From Serratia grimesii NBRC 13537 (GTDB lineage Bacteria > Pseudomonadota > Gammaproteobacteria > Enterobacterales > Enterobacteriaceae): 64,000 nt of DNA. Where the stretch lies: positions 124,001 through 188,000 of the forward strand of contig NZ_BCTT01000011.1 in assembly GCF_001590905.1 (NCBI RefSeq), in the 5' to 3' direction. This document shows, in pieces, positions 24,690 to 33,979 of this stretch. Each line of letters begins with the position of its first letter. Position 1 is the first letter of the stretch. Both the position numbers and the translations under genes were made by a program. The notes below the pieces were generated by a model. That model was given only the letters and a program-made list of their open reading frames with translations, had not been told where the DNA came from and ran no database searches.

Positions 24690-25904
24690 ATGCGAAACTG
24701 GCAGTCTCCACCCCTACGCACCGCGTTAACCCTAGCGCTACTGGCGATGGCCAGCCCGGTGCTGCATGCTGAGGATGCAATGAAATCTACGTCATCTCAT
24801 TTTGCTTATATCGGTACTTACAATCCCAACGGTGAAGGCGTTTACCGCGTGCAGGTTGATTCGGCCAGCGGTGTGTTGAGCGCCAGAACGCTGGTCAGTA
24901 AACAGAGTAATCCAGCACAGCTTACCGTAGATGCCAAAGGCCAGACGCTGTATGTCGCCAGTGAAGTGGCGGACTTTAATGGCACTAAACACGGCGGCAT
25001 TATTGCTTACCATATCAACCCGGTTGATGGTGGGCTGACGCAGCTTAATCAGGTCGATTCCCAAGGCGCGGGGCCGGTATATCTTTCTCCGACGCCTAAC
25101 GGCCGCCATCTCCTGGTAGCGAACTACGTCAGCGGTACCGTGGCGGTATTCCCGATTGAGAGTGATGGCAAGCTGGGTAACGCCAGCTCAGTGCAGCAAC
25201 AGCAAGGGCCAGCCGGTACCGGCAAGCCGGAAGGCGCGGTGGAAGGCAGTTTTGCGATCAGCGACCACAATGGTCCGCATGCACATATGATCGCCAGCGA
25301 TCCGAGCGGTAAGTATGTGTTTTCAACCGATCTGGGGCTGGATCGTATCTATCAATGGCGCTTTGATGATGCCAGCGGTCAACTGACGCCGAATGATCCA
25401 CCGTGGATCGCGGCATCGTCTGCCGGCGCAGGTCCACGTCACTTTGTGTTCCACCCGGACGGCAAAACGTTGCTGTTGGTGAATGAAGAAGCCTCGACGC
25501 TGACCAGCTACCGTTTTGATAACCAAAAAGGTACTCTGAAACAGCAGCATGTTGTGTCTTCACTGCCCGCTGATTATAAGGGCACTAACTTTGCAGCAGG
25601 CCTGGTCCTGAGCGAAGACGGCAAAAATCTGTATGTTGCTAACCGGCTCCACAACAGCATTGGACAGTTCAGTGTTGGCCCTGACGGCGAGCTGCACGCG
25701 GTGGCTGAAATCTGGACGCGTGGTGATTACCCACGGTCATTGACGCTGAGCCCGGACGGTCACTTTCTGTATGCGATGAACCAACGCAGCGATAACGTTA
25801 CCCGCTTCAGTGTAGATAAAGCCAGTGGCAAGCTCAGCTTTGTTGAAGGCTATACGCCGGTAGGCAGCCCATCGCAAATGGTGTTCTTGCCGCTCGCGAA
25901 GTAA
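24690..25904 (+). CDS. exported lactonase-fold beta-propeller protein
   Basis: 404 residues with a signal peptide (TLALLAMASPVLHAEDA, cleavage around residue 27), then a seven-bladed propeller of the 6-phosphogluconolactonase/lactonase family (PF10282 type): SHFAYIGTYNPNGEGVYRV, HNGPHAHMIASDPSGKYVF, GPRHFVFHPDGKTL and YPRSLTLSPDGHFLYAMNQ. Cytosolic Pgl lacks a signal, so this copy works in the periplasm. It may open a sugar lactone before import. It stands 92 bases after the aldolase, between catabolic genes and their regulator, and probably belongs to the same regulon (inference). Confidence 0.85.
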   Translation: MRNWQSPPLRTALTLALLAMASPVLHAEDAMKSTSSHFAYIGTYNPNGEGVYRVQVDSASGVLSARTLVSKQSNPAQLTVDAKGQTLYVASEVADFNGTKHGGIIAYHINPVDGGLTQLNQVDSQGAGPVYLSPTPNGRHLLVANYVSGTVAVFPIESDGKLGNASSVQQQQGPAGTGKPEGAVEGSFAISDHNGPHAHMIASDPSGKYVFSTDLGLDRIYQWRFDDASGQLTPNDPPWIAASSAGAGPRHFVFHPDGKTLLLVNEEASTLTSYRFDNQKGTLKQQHVVSSLPADYKGTNFAAGLVLSEDGKNLYVANRLHNSIGQFSVGPDGELHAVAEIWTRGDYPRSLTLSPDGHFLYAMNQRSDNVTRFSVDKASGKLSFVEGYTPVGSPSQMVFLPLAK

Positions 25905-25955
25905 CCCGCTGCCCGTCTGACTCCCCAGGCGGGCACTTTAATTGACGGAAAGAGA

Positions 25956-27872
25956 ATGGTGCGATTTCCCTACCCGCGTTTGGCCTATCTGTTTGATGCT
26001 TTACAGTCTGAGACTTTGCCACAAGACGAGTTGGCGAAGCGTTTCGCTGTGTCCACCCGGACCGTGCGTGCCGATATCACTGCACTGAACGACATTCTGG
26101 AAAAATACGGCGCCCACTTTGTGCATAACCGTGGTGCGGGCTATCACTTACAGATAGATGACGCCGTACTGTTCAGCGCCTTACAGCATCAAGAACGCAA
26201 AAAGCATGCGACTCCACGCAGTGCACAGGAGCGGGTGCACTATCTGCTGATTCGTTTTTTGACCTCAGCTTTTTCTCTAAAGCTTGAAGATTTAGCCGAT
26301 GAATGGTTTGTCAGCCGCGGTACGCTGCAAAACGACATGGCTGAGGTGAGAGAGCGCCTGGTGCACTACCAGTTAACCATTGAAACCAAACCGCGCTATG
26401 GCATGAAGCTGTTCGGTTCGGAGATGGCGATCCGCGCCTGTCTGACCGATCTGTTATTCCAGTTGCATTTGGCCGATGCCGAAAATCCACTGCTCAACAA
26501 TGAGATCCTGCGGCAACCGCAGGTGACGACCTTTGCCGGTTTACTGCATCCGTTGCTGTCGCAATATGCCATTCGTCTGACGGACGAAGGTGAGCAGTAT
26601 CTGATTTTCTACTGTGCAGTGGCGCTGCGACGCATTACCGACGGTTATCCGTTGCCGGACTTTGACGTTGAGGATGGTGATGATGCTGTGCGCAAGGTCT
26701 CTACCTGGTTGGCAAGTGAGCTGCGTAAAGCTAGCGGGAAAGATATATCAATGGCGGAAGAGGCCTACTTGCGGGTGAATATTGCTGCGCGCCGGGTTCA
26801 AGAGGTGCAGCCGACGGAGATCAATGCTGACGATGAAGAAGCGCTGGTGGATTACATTCTGTCGTACATCAACGCGCACTATAACTACAATCTGCAGGGC
26901 GACACACAGCTGCGAGCCGATCTGCTCACCCATATCAAGACCATGATTACCCGGGTGAAATACCAGATTAATATCCCCAATCCACTGCTGGCGAATATCA
27001 AGCAGCATTACCCGATGGCCTATGATGTGACATTGGCAGCAGTGTCTAGCTGGGGGAAATACACGCCTTATACCCTGAGCGAGAACGAGATTGGGTACCT
27101 GGTGCTGCACATTGGGGTTGGTCTGGAACGGCATTACAACATTGGCTATGAGCGGCACCCACAGGTGATGTTGGTATGTGACACCGGCAACTCGACGGTG
27201 CGGATGATCCAGGCACAGATCGCACGTAAGTACCCGCAACTGGTAATGACGCGGATCGTTTCGCTACGTGATTACGAGGTGCTCAACCACATTGACGAAG
27301 ATTTTGTTATTTCTAACGCGCGGGTCAGCGAAAAGAACAAACCTGTTGTTGTGATGTCACCGTTCCCGACTGAATATCAGCTCGAGCAGCTCGGCAAGTT
27401 GGTCCTGGTGGATCGAACCAAACCTTACATGTTGGAAAAGTTCTTCGATGCTGATCACTTCATGGTGGTGAACGAACCGCTGACCCAGGCGCAATTGTTC
27501 CAGAAAGTCTGTAGCCAGCTTGAGCGTGAAGGCTATGTTGGCGATGATTTTTATCCGTCGGTAGTGGAGCGCGAAACCATTGTTTCCACGATGTTGGGCG
27601 AAGGCATTGCCCTGCCGCACTCACTAGGCTTGCTGGCGAAAAAAACCGTGGTGGTGACGTTGCTGGCGCCACAGGGCGTCGTCTGGGGAGACGGTGAGAT
27701 CGCTCACGTGATCTTCTTGCTGGCAATCAGCAAAAGTGACTATGAAGAAGCGATGGCGATCTATGATCTGTTCGTCACCTTCGTGCGTGAACGATCGATG
27801 AGTCGTCTGCTGGGCAGTGACAATTTTGATAGTTTTAAGGCAGTGGCGTTAGACTGTTTGAGTCGGATCTAG
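25956..27872 (+). CDS. PRD/EIIB/EIIA multidomain transcriptional regulator (MtlR/LicR type)
   Basis: A 638-residue PTS-controlled activator. It has two N-terminal DNA-binding HTH units (residues 8-65, LPQDELAKRFAVSTRTVRAD; and about 90-150, LEDLADEWFVSRGTLQNDM). PRD1 (about 190-290) and PRD2 (about 295-395, with His326 and His385) follow, then a galactitol-IIB-like domain with Cys408 (VMLVCDTGNS) and a mannitol/fructose-type EIIA domain (about 505-638, His555 in GIALPHSLG). No RNA-binding antiterminator domain is present, so it should bind DNA. It ends the catabolic island and is its likely regulator. PRD1 lacks an obvious conserved phospho-histidine. GGAAAGAG precedes the start. Confidence 0.88.
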   Translation: MVRFPYPRLAYLFDALQSETLPQDELAKRFAVSTRTVRADITALNDILEKYGAHFVHNRGAGYHLQIDDAVLFSALQHQERKKHATPRSAQERVHYLLIRFLTSAFSLKLEDLADEWFVSRGTLQNDMAEVRERLVHYQLTIETKPRYGMKLFGSEMAIRACLTDLLFQLHLADAENPLLNNEILRQPQVTTFAGLLHPLLSQYAIRLTDEGEQYLIFYCAVALRRITDGYPLPDFDVEDGDDAVRKVSTWLASELRKASGKDISMAEEAYLRVNIAARRVQEVQPTEINADDEEALVDYILSYINAHYNYNLQGDTQLRADLLTHIKTMITRVKYQINIPNPLLANIKQHYPMAYDVTLAAVSSWGKYTPYTLSENEIGYLVLHIGVGLERHYNIGYERHPQVMLVCDTGNSTVRMIQAQIARKYPQLVMTRIVSLRDYEVLNHIDEDFVISNARVSEKNKPVVVMSPFPTEYQLEQLGKLVLVDRTKPYMLEKFFDADHFMVVNEPLTQAQLFQKVCSQLEREGYVGDDFYPSVVERETIVSTMLGEGIALPHSLGLLAKKTVVVTLLAPQGVVWGDGEIAHVIFLLAISKSDYEEAMAIYDLFVTFVRERSMSRLLGSDNFDSFKAVALDCLSRI

Positions 27873-27897
27873 CGGCAGGAGTGATATGTTTTGAAGC

Positions 27898-27921
27898 AGG
27901 TGCGCAGCAGGTGGCGCACCT
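27898..27921. terminator. bidirectional terminator between PRD regulator and ptsO
   Basis: AGGTGCGC (27898-27905) pairs with GCGCACCT (27914-27921) around an 8-base loop, between convergent genes, with TACCTTTTA following on the plus strand. Confidence 0.65.
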
Positions 27922-27927
27922 TACCTT

Positions 27928-28200
27928 TTAGTCTTCGTCAAAGCCGGAATTAATCAACTCAATCACGGCAGCCAGCGCTTTAACTTCATCCGGGCCGGTG
28001 GCTTCAACTTCGATGTGACGGCCTTGTGCAGAGTCCAACATCAGCAGCGCAATCACGCTGCTGGCCTCGGCTTCTGTGCCGCTGTCGTTACGCAGCATAA
28101 CCTCGGCGTCAAAACTCTGCACCAACTCGAACAGCTTCATCGCTGGGCGCGCATGCATGCCAAGTTTATTTTTGATTTCAACTGTTTGCTTGACCGTCAT
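27928..28200 (-). CDS. ptsO: NPr, HPr-like phosphocarrier of the nitrogen PTS
   Basis: A 90-residue HPr-fold protein with the phosphorylated His16 in [10 protein letters not shown]. It passes phosphate from EI-Ntr (PtsP) to EIIA-Ntr (PtsN), forming the regulatory nitrogen PTS, which has no transporter. It is the last gene of the rpoN operon and overlaps rapZ by four bases. E. coli NPr is also 90 residues. Confidence 0.95.
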   Translation of the reverse strand: MTVKQTVEIKNKLGMHARPAMKLFELVQSFDAEVMLRNDSGTEAEASSVIALLMLDSAQGRHIEVEATGPDEVKALAAVIELINSGFDED

Positions 28201-29051
28201 TGTTTGCGTTTTTCCAACGTACGATGGCGTGATTGCACGTTCTTGCCGCGTGAGCGGAAGTAGTCGGCCAACTGCTCTGCCACATACACCGAACGGTGCT
28301 TACCGCCGGTACAGCCAATGGCAACCGTCAGGTAGCTACGGTTGTTGGTTTCCAGCATCGGCAGCCACTGCTCCAGATAACTGCGAGTCTGGTAGATGAA
28401 GTTGTGCACTTCAGTGTGGCGATCGAGGAATGAAGCGACGGGCTTATCCAAACCGGTCATTGGGCGCAGTTTGGGATCCCAGTGTGGGTTCGGCAGGAAG
28501 CGTACGTCGAACACGTAATCGGCGTCGATTGGGATACCGTGTTTAAAGCCGAAGGATTCAAACACCATGGTCAGCTCGCGCTCGCGTTTGCCCAACAGGC
28601 GGGTACGCAGCATTTCAGCCAGCTCATGCACTGACATTTCTGAGGTGTCGATGATTAGGTCGGCTCTGGACCGCAATGGTTCGAGCAGATCACTTTCTTC
28701 ATCGATAGCGCTTTCCAGTGACAGGTTCTTGCTGGAGAGCGGATGCAGACGGCGTGTATCACTGTAGCGGCGAATCAGCGTATTGCGATCGGCGTCGAGG
28801 AACAGCAACTGCGGTGAGAAGCTGTCCGGCAGTTGAGTCATCGCATATTCAAACACTTCCGGCGATTCCGGCATGTTACGTACGTCGATGCTTACCGCCG
28901 CGGAGCTGTTGCGTTCAGCCAGCGTATTGGCAAGCTGCGGCAGCAGTACCACGGGCAGGTTATCAACGCAGTAAAAACCCATGTCTTCCAACGCCCGTAA
29001 GGCGACGGATTTCCCTGAACCGGAACGGCCGCTGACAATCATCAGCACCAT
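28197..29051 (-). CDS. rapZ: RapZ, GlmZ/GlmY RNA-binding adaptor
   Basis: 284 residues, the same as E. coli RapZ. It has an N-terminal P-loop GRSGSGKS (residues 8-15) and a Walker-B-like region, then the C-terminal RNA- and GlcN6P-binding domain ([19 protein letters not shown]). A basic tail follows ([19 protein letters not shown]). RapZ binds the small RNA GlmZ and presents it to RNase E, tuning glmS and so amino-sugar synthesis. Its place between ptsN and ptsO is conserved. Confidence 0.95.
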   Translation of the reverse strand: MVLMIVSGRSGSGKSVALRALEDMGFYCVDNLPVVLLPQLANTLAERNSSAAVSIDVRNMPESPEVFEYAMTQLPDSFSPQLLFLDADRNTLIRRYSDTRRLHPLSSKNLSLESAIDEESDLLEPLRSRADLIIDTSEMSVHELAEMLRTRLLGKRERELTMVFESFGFKHGIPIDADYVFDVRFLPNPHWDPKLRPMTGLDKPVASFLDRHTEVHNFIYQTRSYLEQWLPMLETNNRSYLTVAIGCTGGKHRSVYVAEQLADYFRSRGKNVQSRHRTLEKRKQ

Positions 29052-29181
29052 GTGGAAACTCCCCTGGCATCTCAGTGGCGTCTATCGCCACCGTTAGAAA
29101 CTTTATTATTCCGGCCTGAACCGGAATCCATCATGGCTAAACAGTATCGTTATCCGGGCTGGAAGTCACGCCAGCCGGGCG

Positions 29182-29643
29182 TTACTCGGTGATGATTTGG
29201 TAAAGCTCTTCGTCACTTTGCGCGGCGCGCAGGCGACGGCATACGGTTTTGTCGGCCAGGCGCTTCGCGACCAGAGACAGGGTATGCAAATGGGTTTTAC
29301 ATTGGTCGGCCGGTACCAGTAAGGCAAACAGCAGATCGACCGGCTGATTATCAATAGCATCAAAGGCGATAGGTTGGTCGAGACGGATAAACACGCCAAC
29401 AGCCCGCAATGTGTCCTCTTCCAGTTTGCCATGGGGAATGGCGATACCGTTGCCGATACCGGTGCTGCCCATACGCTCGCGGGTGAGAACCGCGTCAAAC
29501 ACCACCTGTGGTGACAGGTTTAGCTGCTTGGCGGCCAGTTCGCTGATAATTTCCAAAGCGCGTTTCTTGCTAGTGCAATGGACGGCGCTTCTGGTGCACT
29601 CGATGTTTAAGACCGAGCTTAATTGCATTGTTTCGTTGTTCAT
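29182..29643 (-). CDS. ptsN: PtsN, EIIA-Ntr
   Basis: A 153-residue EIIA of the mannitol/fructose fold. GIGNGIAIPHGKLEED carries the phospho-accepting His71 (His73 in E. coli). Unphosphorylated PtsN regulates potassium uptake (TrkA, KdpD) and other targets. An in-frame ATG 27 codons upstream is rejected because E. coli PtsN begins at the equivalent of MNNETMQLSSVLN. The C terminus stops at YQIITE, several residues shorter than in E. coli, losing only a variable tail. Confidence 0.94.
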   Translation of the reverse strand: MNNETMQLSSVLNIECTRSAVHCTSKKRALEIISELAAKQLNLSPQVVFDAVLTRERMGSTGIGNGIAIPHGKLEEDTLRAVGVFIRLDQPIAFDAIDNQPVDLLFALLVPADQCKTHLHTLSLVAKRLADKTVCRRLRAAQSDEELYQIITE

Positions 29644-29797
29644 CTCATCTTCACTTAAAATCACACCAGCAAGCAGGCTTGTGAGGTGATTTTTCGCCTG
29701 TTGGCTTATCGGCGCGGTACCCATACAAAGACAGGTAACGCGCCGATGGCCGAATATACGTTTGAGCCGAATCCGCTGACGGAAACGGCCCAGAATG

Positions 29798-30085
29798 TCA
29801 GTGTTGCTTCAGTTTGTCTTTATGTTTGTTCAATTGACGTGCCAGTTTGTCGATCAGGGTATCAATTGCAGCATACATGTTCTCGTCTTCCGAGGTGGCG
29901 TGCAACTCGCCTCCATTCACGTGCACTGTCGCTTCCGCGATCTGTTGCACTTTTTCCACACTAAGAACGACATACACCTGATTTATGCGGTCAAAATACT
30001 GTTCGAGTTTGGCGAACTTAGTGTTCACGAACTCACGCAATGGTTCGGTGATTTCGATGTGGTGTCCGGTAATGTTGAGCTGCAT
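29798..30085 (-). CDS. hpf: ribosome hibernation promoting factor (short HPF)
   Basis: 95 residues, the same length as E. coli HPF: MQLNITGHHIEITEPLREFV, KFAKLEQYFDRINQVYVVLS and DTLIDKLARQLNKHKDKLKQ. With RMF it converts 70S ribosomes to 100S dimers in stationary phase. The start at 30085 is the family start; an ATG 9 codons upstream overlaps rpoN and is rejected. It directly follows rpoN, as in other enterobacteria. Confidence 0.95.
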   Translation of the reverse strand: MQLNITGHHIEITEPLREFVNTKFAKLEQYFDRINQVYVVLSVEKVQQIAEATVHVNGGELHATSEDENMYAAIDTLIDKLARQLNKHKDKLKQH

Positions 30086-30108
30086 AGTGTCTTCCTTCTC
30101 AATAGAGG

Positions 30109-31542
30109 TCAAACCAACTGTTTACGTTGGTTGGACGGCGGGATGGACAAAGACTCTCGGTACTTGGCGACGGTACGCCGCGCCACGATGATCCCCTGGT
30201 CGGAGAGCAGGGTGGCCAGCTTGCTGTCGCTGAGCGGTTTGGCGGGGTTTTCCGCCGCGATCATTTTCTTCACGACTGCCCGGATCGCCGTAGAGGAAGC
30301 TTCGCCCCCGCTGTCGGTATTCACATGGCTTGAGAAGAAATATTTCAATTCGAAAATGCCGCGCGGACTGTGCAAAAACTTCTGCGTAGTCACACGTGAG
30401 ATTGTCGATTCATGCATCTCCACGGCCTGTGCGATATCTGCCAGTACCATGGGCTTCATAAATTCTGCACCCTGCTCAAAGAAGGCCTGCTGCTGCTCGA
30501 CAATGCAGCGTGAGACTTTCAGTAAGGTGTCGTTTCGGCTTTCCAGACTTTTGATCAGCCATTTGGCTTCCTGCAGATTGCTGCGGATGTACTGACCGTC
30601 ACTGTCGTTACGCGCGCTGTTGCCCATTGCGGCGTATTGCTGGTTGATCTTCAGCCGTGGAATACTGTCGCTGTTGAGCTCAACCGTCCAAACATCTTGC
30701 ACCTTGCGTACCAGCACGTCTGGGATCACATACTCAGACTCGCCGGTATTGATCGACTGGCCCGGACGTGGATCGAGTGACTGGATCAACTGCATCGCTT
30801 CTTTCAGTGTATCTTCTTTTGAGCGCGTTGATCGCATCAGGCTGCGAAAGTCGTGGTTCGCCAGCAAGTCCAGATGTTCACTGATGATCAGGCGTGCTTC
30901 AGCCAGATACGGCGTGTCTTCGGCATATTGGGAAAGCTGAACCAACAAGCAGTCGCGCAGATCGCGCGCGGCAACGCCAACCGGATCAAAACGCTGTACG
31001 CGTTTCAACACGGCTTCGACTTCGTCCATTGTCACATTTTCGTCACCGATGCTCTCCAGAATGTCTTCCAGTGGCACGGTGAGATAACCGGTGTCATCGA
31101 CAGCGTCGACGATTGAGGTGGCGATGGCGGCATCCGTATCGGAAAACGGTGTGAGATCTACCTGCCACATCAGATAGTCTTGCAGGGTCTGGGTGGTTTC
31201 ACCCTGATAAACCGGCAGCTCATCATCACTGTAATCAGTGCGGGTGCCAGAGGGGGTGCCCGCCGTGTAGATTTCGTCCCAAGTGGCGTCCAGCGGCAGC
31301 TCTTCTGGCATGTCTTTCTGTTCCAGCGCTTCGCGGGTGTCCAAACCTTCGGTTTCGATGGTTTCTTTGGTATCGATTTCTTCGTGCAGGTCGGTCTGTT
31401 CAAGCAATGGGTTGCTCTCTAACGCCAGCTGTATCTCCTGCTGGAGCTCAAGCGTGGACAACTGCAACAGGCGAATCGCCTGCTGGAGTTGGGGGGTCAT
31501 AGCCAATTGTTGACTAAACCTGAGTTGCAAACCTTGCTTCAT
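30109..31542 (-). CDS. rpoN: RNA polymerase sigma-54 factor
   Basis: 477 residues, as in E. coli. Region I is Gln/Leu-rich ([20 protein letters not shown]) and region II acidic (about 60-120). The core-binding domain follows, then the HTH and the C-terminal RpoN box ([10 protein letters not shown]) that reads the -24 element. It directs transcription of nitrogen, phage-shock and other genes with AAA+ activators. It is followed by hpf, ptsN, rapZ and ptsO and preceded by the lpt genes. Confidence 0.96.
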   Translation of the reverse strand: MKQGLQLRFSQQLAMTPQLQQAIRLLQLSTLELQQEIQLALESNPLLEQTDLHEEIDTKETIETEGLDTREALEQKDMPEELPLDATWDEIYTAGTPSGTRTDYSDDELPVYQGETTQTLQDYLMWQVDLTPFSDTDAAIATSIVDAVDDTGYLTVPLEDILESIGDENVTMDEVEAVLKRVQRFDPVGVAARDLRDCLLVQLSQYAEDTPYLAEARLIISEHLDLLANHDFRSLMRSTRSKEDTLKEAMQLIQSLDPRPGQSINTGESEYVIPDVLVRKVQDVWTVELNSDSIPRLKINQQYAAMGNSARNDSDGQYIRSNLQEAKWLIKSLESRNDTLLKVSRCIVEQQQAFFEQGAEFMKPMVLADIAQAVEMHESTISRVTTQKFLHSPRGIFELKYFFSSHVNTDSGGEASSTAIRAVVKKMIAAENPAKPLSDSKLATLLSDQGIIVARRTVAKYRESLSIPPSNQRKQLV

Positions 31543-31592
31543 AATCTTCTGTCTACTTCCGTTAAGCGTCGCCCATCAGGACGTGCTGGTAC

Positions 31593-32318
31593 TCAGAGGC
31601 GGAATTCTTCGCCCAGATAAACGCGTTTCACCTGCTCATCGGCCAGAATAGCATCCGGCGTGCCGTGAGCAATCAGTTTGCCCTGGCTGACGATATAGGC
31701 GCGTTCACATACGTCCAGCGTTTCGCGCACGTTGTGGTCGGTGATCAGCACGCCCAGGCCGCTGTCACGCAAGTGCTCGATAATTTTTTTAATGTCGATA
31801 ACGGAAATGGGGTCGACCCCGGCGAACGGTTCATCCAGCAGGATGAATTTCGGGTTGGCCGCCAGTGCTCGGGCGATCTCCACGCGGCGGCGTTCGCCAC
31901 CGGACAGCGCCTGGCCCAGGTTGTCGCGCAGATGGGTGATATGAAACTCTTCCATCAGCTCTACCGCACGGTCTGCTCGCTGTTCACTGCTGAGATCGTC
32001 ACGGATCTCCAGAACGGCCATCAGGTTGTCATACACGCTCAGGCGGCGGAAGATTGACGCTTCTTGCGGCAGATAGCCGATACCACGACGTGCGCGCGCA
32101 TGAAGTGGCAACAGGCTGATATCTTCTTCGTCAATCACGATACGCCCGGCGTCACGCTGGACGATACCGACCACCATGTAAAAGGTGGTGGTCTTGCCGG
32201 CGCCGTTTGGCCCCAAAAGGCCGACGATTTCGCCGGATTTCACGTTCAGACTGACGTCTTCAACAACTTTGCGGCCCTTGTAGGCTTTCGCCAAGTTTTC
32301 TGCGATGAGTGTAGCCAT
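31593..32318 (-). CDS. lptB: LptB, LPS-transport ATPase
   Basis: A 241-residue ABC ATPase with Walker [10 protein letters not shown], signature [13 protein letters not shown], Walker [14 protein letters not shown] and switch His in [11 protein letters not shown]. It powers LptFG to extract LPS from the inner membrane and push it through LptC-LptA to LptDE. It lies 6 bases after lptA in the kdsD-kdsC-lptC-lptA-lptB operon. Confidence 0.96.
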   Translation of the reverse strand: MATLIAENLAKAYKGRKVVEDVSLNVKSGEIVGLLGPNGAGKTTTFYMVVGIVQRDAGRIVIDEEDISLLPLHARARRGIGYLPQEASIFRRLSVYDNLMAVLEIRDDLSSEQRADRAVELMEEFHITHLRDNLGQALSGGERRRVEIARALAANPKFILLDEPFAGVDPISVIDIKKIIEHLRDSGLGVLITDHNVRETLDVCERAYIVSQGKLIAHGTPDAILADEQVKRVYLGEEFRL

Positions 32319-32324
32319 AAGTGA

Positions 32325-32864
32325 TTAGTTACTCTTCTTTTGCCCGTTTTTGTCTTGCAACTGCGACGGTACCAGAACCGTAGTCACGCGTTTGCCTTTA
32401 TCGCTAAACGCCTGCATTTGCTGCTGTTGCACCAGGTAGGTGATGCGATCGCCTTTTACGTTGCTGTCGAGCTGTTCCAGATAGGCATTCCCGGTCAGGG
32501 TCACTAACTGCGATGCGACATCGTAACGGACCTTTTGGGCATGGCCTTTAACCGGCTTGCCGCTGTCTTGCATCTGGTAAAAAGTAACTGGGTTACCAAA
32601 GGCTTCAATATAGGTTTTGTTCTGGTCGCCGCCCGGCCTGGTCACCACGACCTTGTCGGCTTTGATATCGATAGTGCCTTGCTTGATCACCACGTTATCG
32701 GTAAAGGTGCTGACGTTGCTCTGCATGTCCAGAGACTGTTTCAGTGAGTCAATGCTCACTGGTTGACTGGAGTCGGACTTCAGCGCCCAAGCGGGTGCAC
32801 TGGCGGCCAAAATCAAGCTGCCGATCAACAGATTACGGCTTCGTTTGTTGGTTCTGAATTTCAT
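32325..32864 (-). CDS. lptA: LptA, periplasmic LPS-bridge protein
   Basis: 179 residues with a signal peptide (LLIGSLILAASAPAWA/LKS) and a beta-jellyroll (INIKADKVVVTRPGG-type IDIKADKVVVTRPGGDQ, GNAYLEQLDSNVKGDRITYL, KGKRVTTVLVPSQLQDK). LptA monomers polymerise between LptC and LptD to carry LPS across the periplasm. The start at 32864 corresponds to E. coli MKFKTNK; a start 7 codons earlier is rejected. The gene begins inside the 3' end of lptC (32-base overlap), as in other enterobacteria. Confidence 0.95.
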   Translation of the reverse strand: MKFRTNKRSRNLLIGSLILAASAPAWALKSDSSQPVSIDSLKQSLDMQSNVSTFTDNVVIKQGTIDIKADKVVVTRPGGDQNKTYIEAFGNPVTFYQMQDSGKPVKGHAQKVRYDVASQLVTLTGNAYLEQLDSNVKGDRITYLVQQQQMQAFSDKGKRVTTVLVPSQLQDKNGQKKSN

Positions 32865-33411
32865 AGTTGGTCTTAACCTTATCAATCAGCTCAGCGGTTT
32901 TGGCCCGCAGGTTCCCACGCATTTTCATGCCGTTAGAGGTGAAGTTCGTCCCGTAGAGTGTCACTTCGTCATCCGAAGCCACATCTTGGGTCACCAGGTT
33001 CACCTGAGCATTGTCTGTTTTAATTTTTTCCAGCTGTGAGGTGGTGGTCAGGCTGTTCACCTCGACATGGCCGTAAAGATACAGCATCCGGTCTTTAGTC
33101 AGTTTGGCGCGATCGGCGCGAACTGACCAGGTGGCCACCGCGTTTTCATCAAACAGCGTCATCACTGGCTGGGTAAACCAGCTTAATTCGTCGGCCTCAT
33201 AGTACTTCACGTCTTCCGCCACCAGCTTGTAACTCAGCTTGCCGGTCGGATTGTACACTATGGTGACCGTGTGCTGGCTCTGGTAAGTTGGGTCCTGGCT
33301 GTTGACCGGCCCTGGGACCGAGTCATTATTGAAGTCAGCCATGTTCCAGCCAATCAGCGCCAATGCGATCACCGCCAGCAAGAGGGTGATCCAAAGTTTG
33401 GTTTTACTCAT
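32833..33411 (-). CDS. lptC: LptC, inner-membrane anchor of the LPS bridge
   Basis: 192 residues with a single N-terminal membrane helix (LWITLLLAVIALALIGWNMA) and a periplasmic jellyroll (FTQPVMTLFDENAVATWSVR, DRMLYLYGHVEVNSL). It receives LPS from LptB2FG and hands it to LptA. It overlaps kdsC by 4 bases and lptA by 32. Confidence 0.95.
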   Translation of the reverse strand: MSKTKLWITLLLAVIALALIGWNMADFNNDSVPGPVNSQDPTYQSQHTVTIVYNPTGKLSYKLVAEDVKYYEADELSWFTQPVMTLFDENAVATWSVRADRAKLTKDRMLYLYGHVEVNSLTTTSQLEKIKTDNAQVNLVTQDVASDDEVTLYGTNFTSNGMKMRGNLRAKTAELIDKVKTNYEIQNQQTKP

Positions 33412-33962
33412 ATCGACAGCCCTTTGGCGTCCTCCAGCTTGTTCTGAGCCAAAAGAATAATGTCACACAGCTCGCGCACCGCGCCCCGGCCGCCGGCAAT
33501 GCGGGTAACGTAATGGGCGCGTGGTAGCAGCAACGGATGTGCATCTGCGACTGCAACGGCCAGGCCCACTTGCGCCATCACCGGCCAGTCGATCAGATCG
33601 TCGCCAATATAGGCCACCTGATCTGCCGTGAGCGACAGTGTATCCAACAGTTCACGGAAGGCCAAAAGCTTATCGGATTGCCCCTGATAAAGGTGAGTGA
33701 TACCGAGGGTGTTAGCTCGGTCCTCCAGTAGCTTGGCGGAGCGGCCGGTGATGATCGCCACGTCGATATCTGAGGTTTTCAGGCAGCGGATGCCGTAACC
33801 GTCACGGACGTTGAACGCCTTTAACTCTTCGCCATTGTTGCCCATAAAAATCAGGCCGTCTGACAGCACGCCATCGACATCACAAATCAGCAGGCGGATT
33901 TTCCCGGCACGCGCCATGACGTCTTGTTCTACAGGCCCGTAGCAGGTTTCAACCAGACTCAT
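33408..33962 (-). CDS. kdsC: KdsC, 3-deoxy-D-manno-octulosonate 8-phosphate phosphatase
   Basis: A 184-residue HAD phosphatase releasing Kdo from Kdo-8-phosphate for LPS inner core synthesis. The nucleophile and acid are Asp28 and Asp30 in LLICDVDGVLSDG, motif II is AIITGRSA, and motif III is YIGDDLIDWPVM. ATG at 33962 is chosen because GGAAGAG lies about 7 bases upstream. The in-frame ATG at 33977 has no ribosome-binding site and nearly abuts kdsD. The difference is 5 residues. Confidence 0.93.
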   Translation of the reverse strand: MSLVETCYGPVEQDVMARAGKIRLLICDVDGVLSDGLIFMGNNGEELKAFNVRDGYGIRCLKTSDIDVAIITGRSAKLLEDRANTLGITHLYQGQSDKLLAFRELLDTLSLTADQVAYIGDDLIDWPVMAQVGLAVAVADAHPLLLPRAHYVTRIAGGRGAVRELCDIILLAQNKLEDAKGLSI

Positions 33963-33979
33963 TGAGTTCTCTTCCATAA

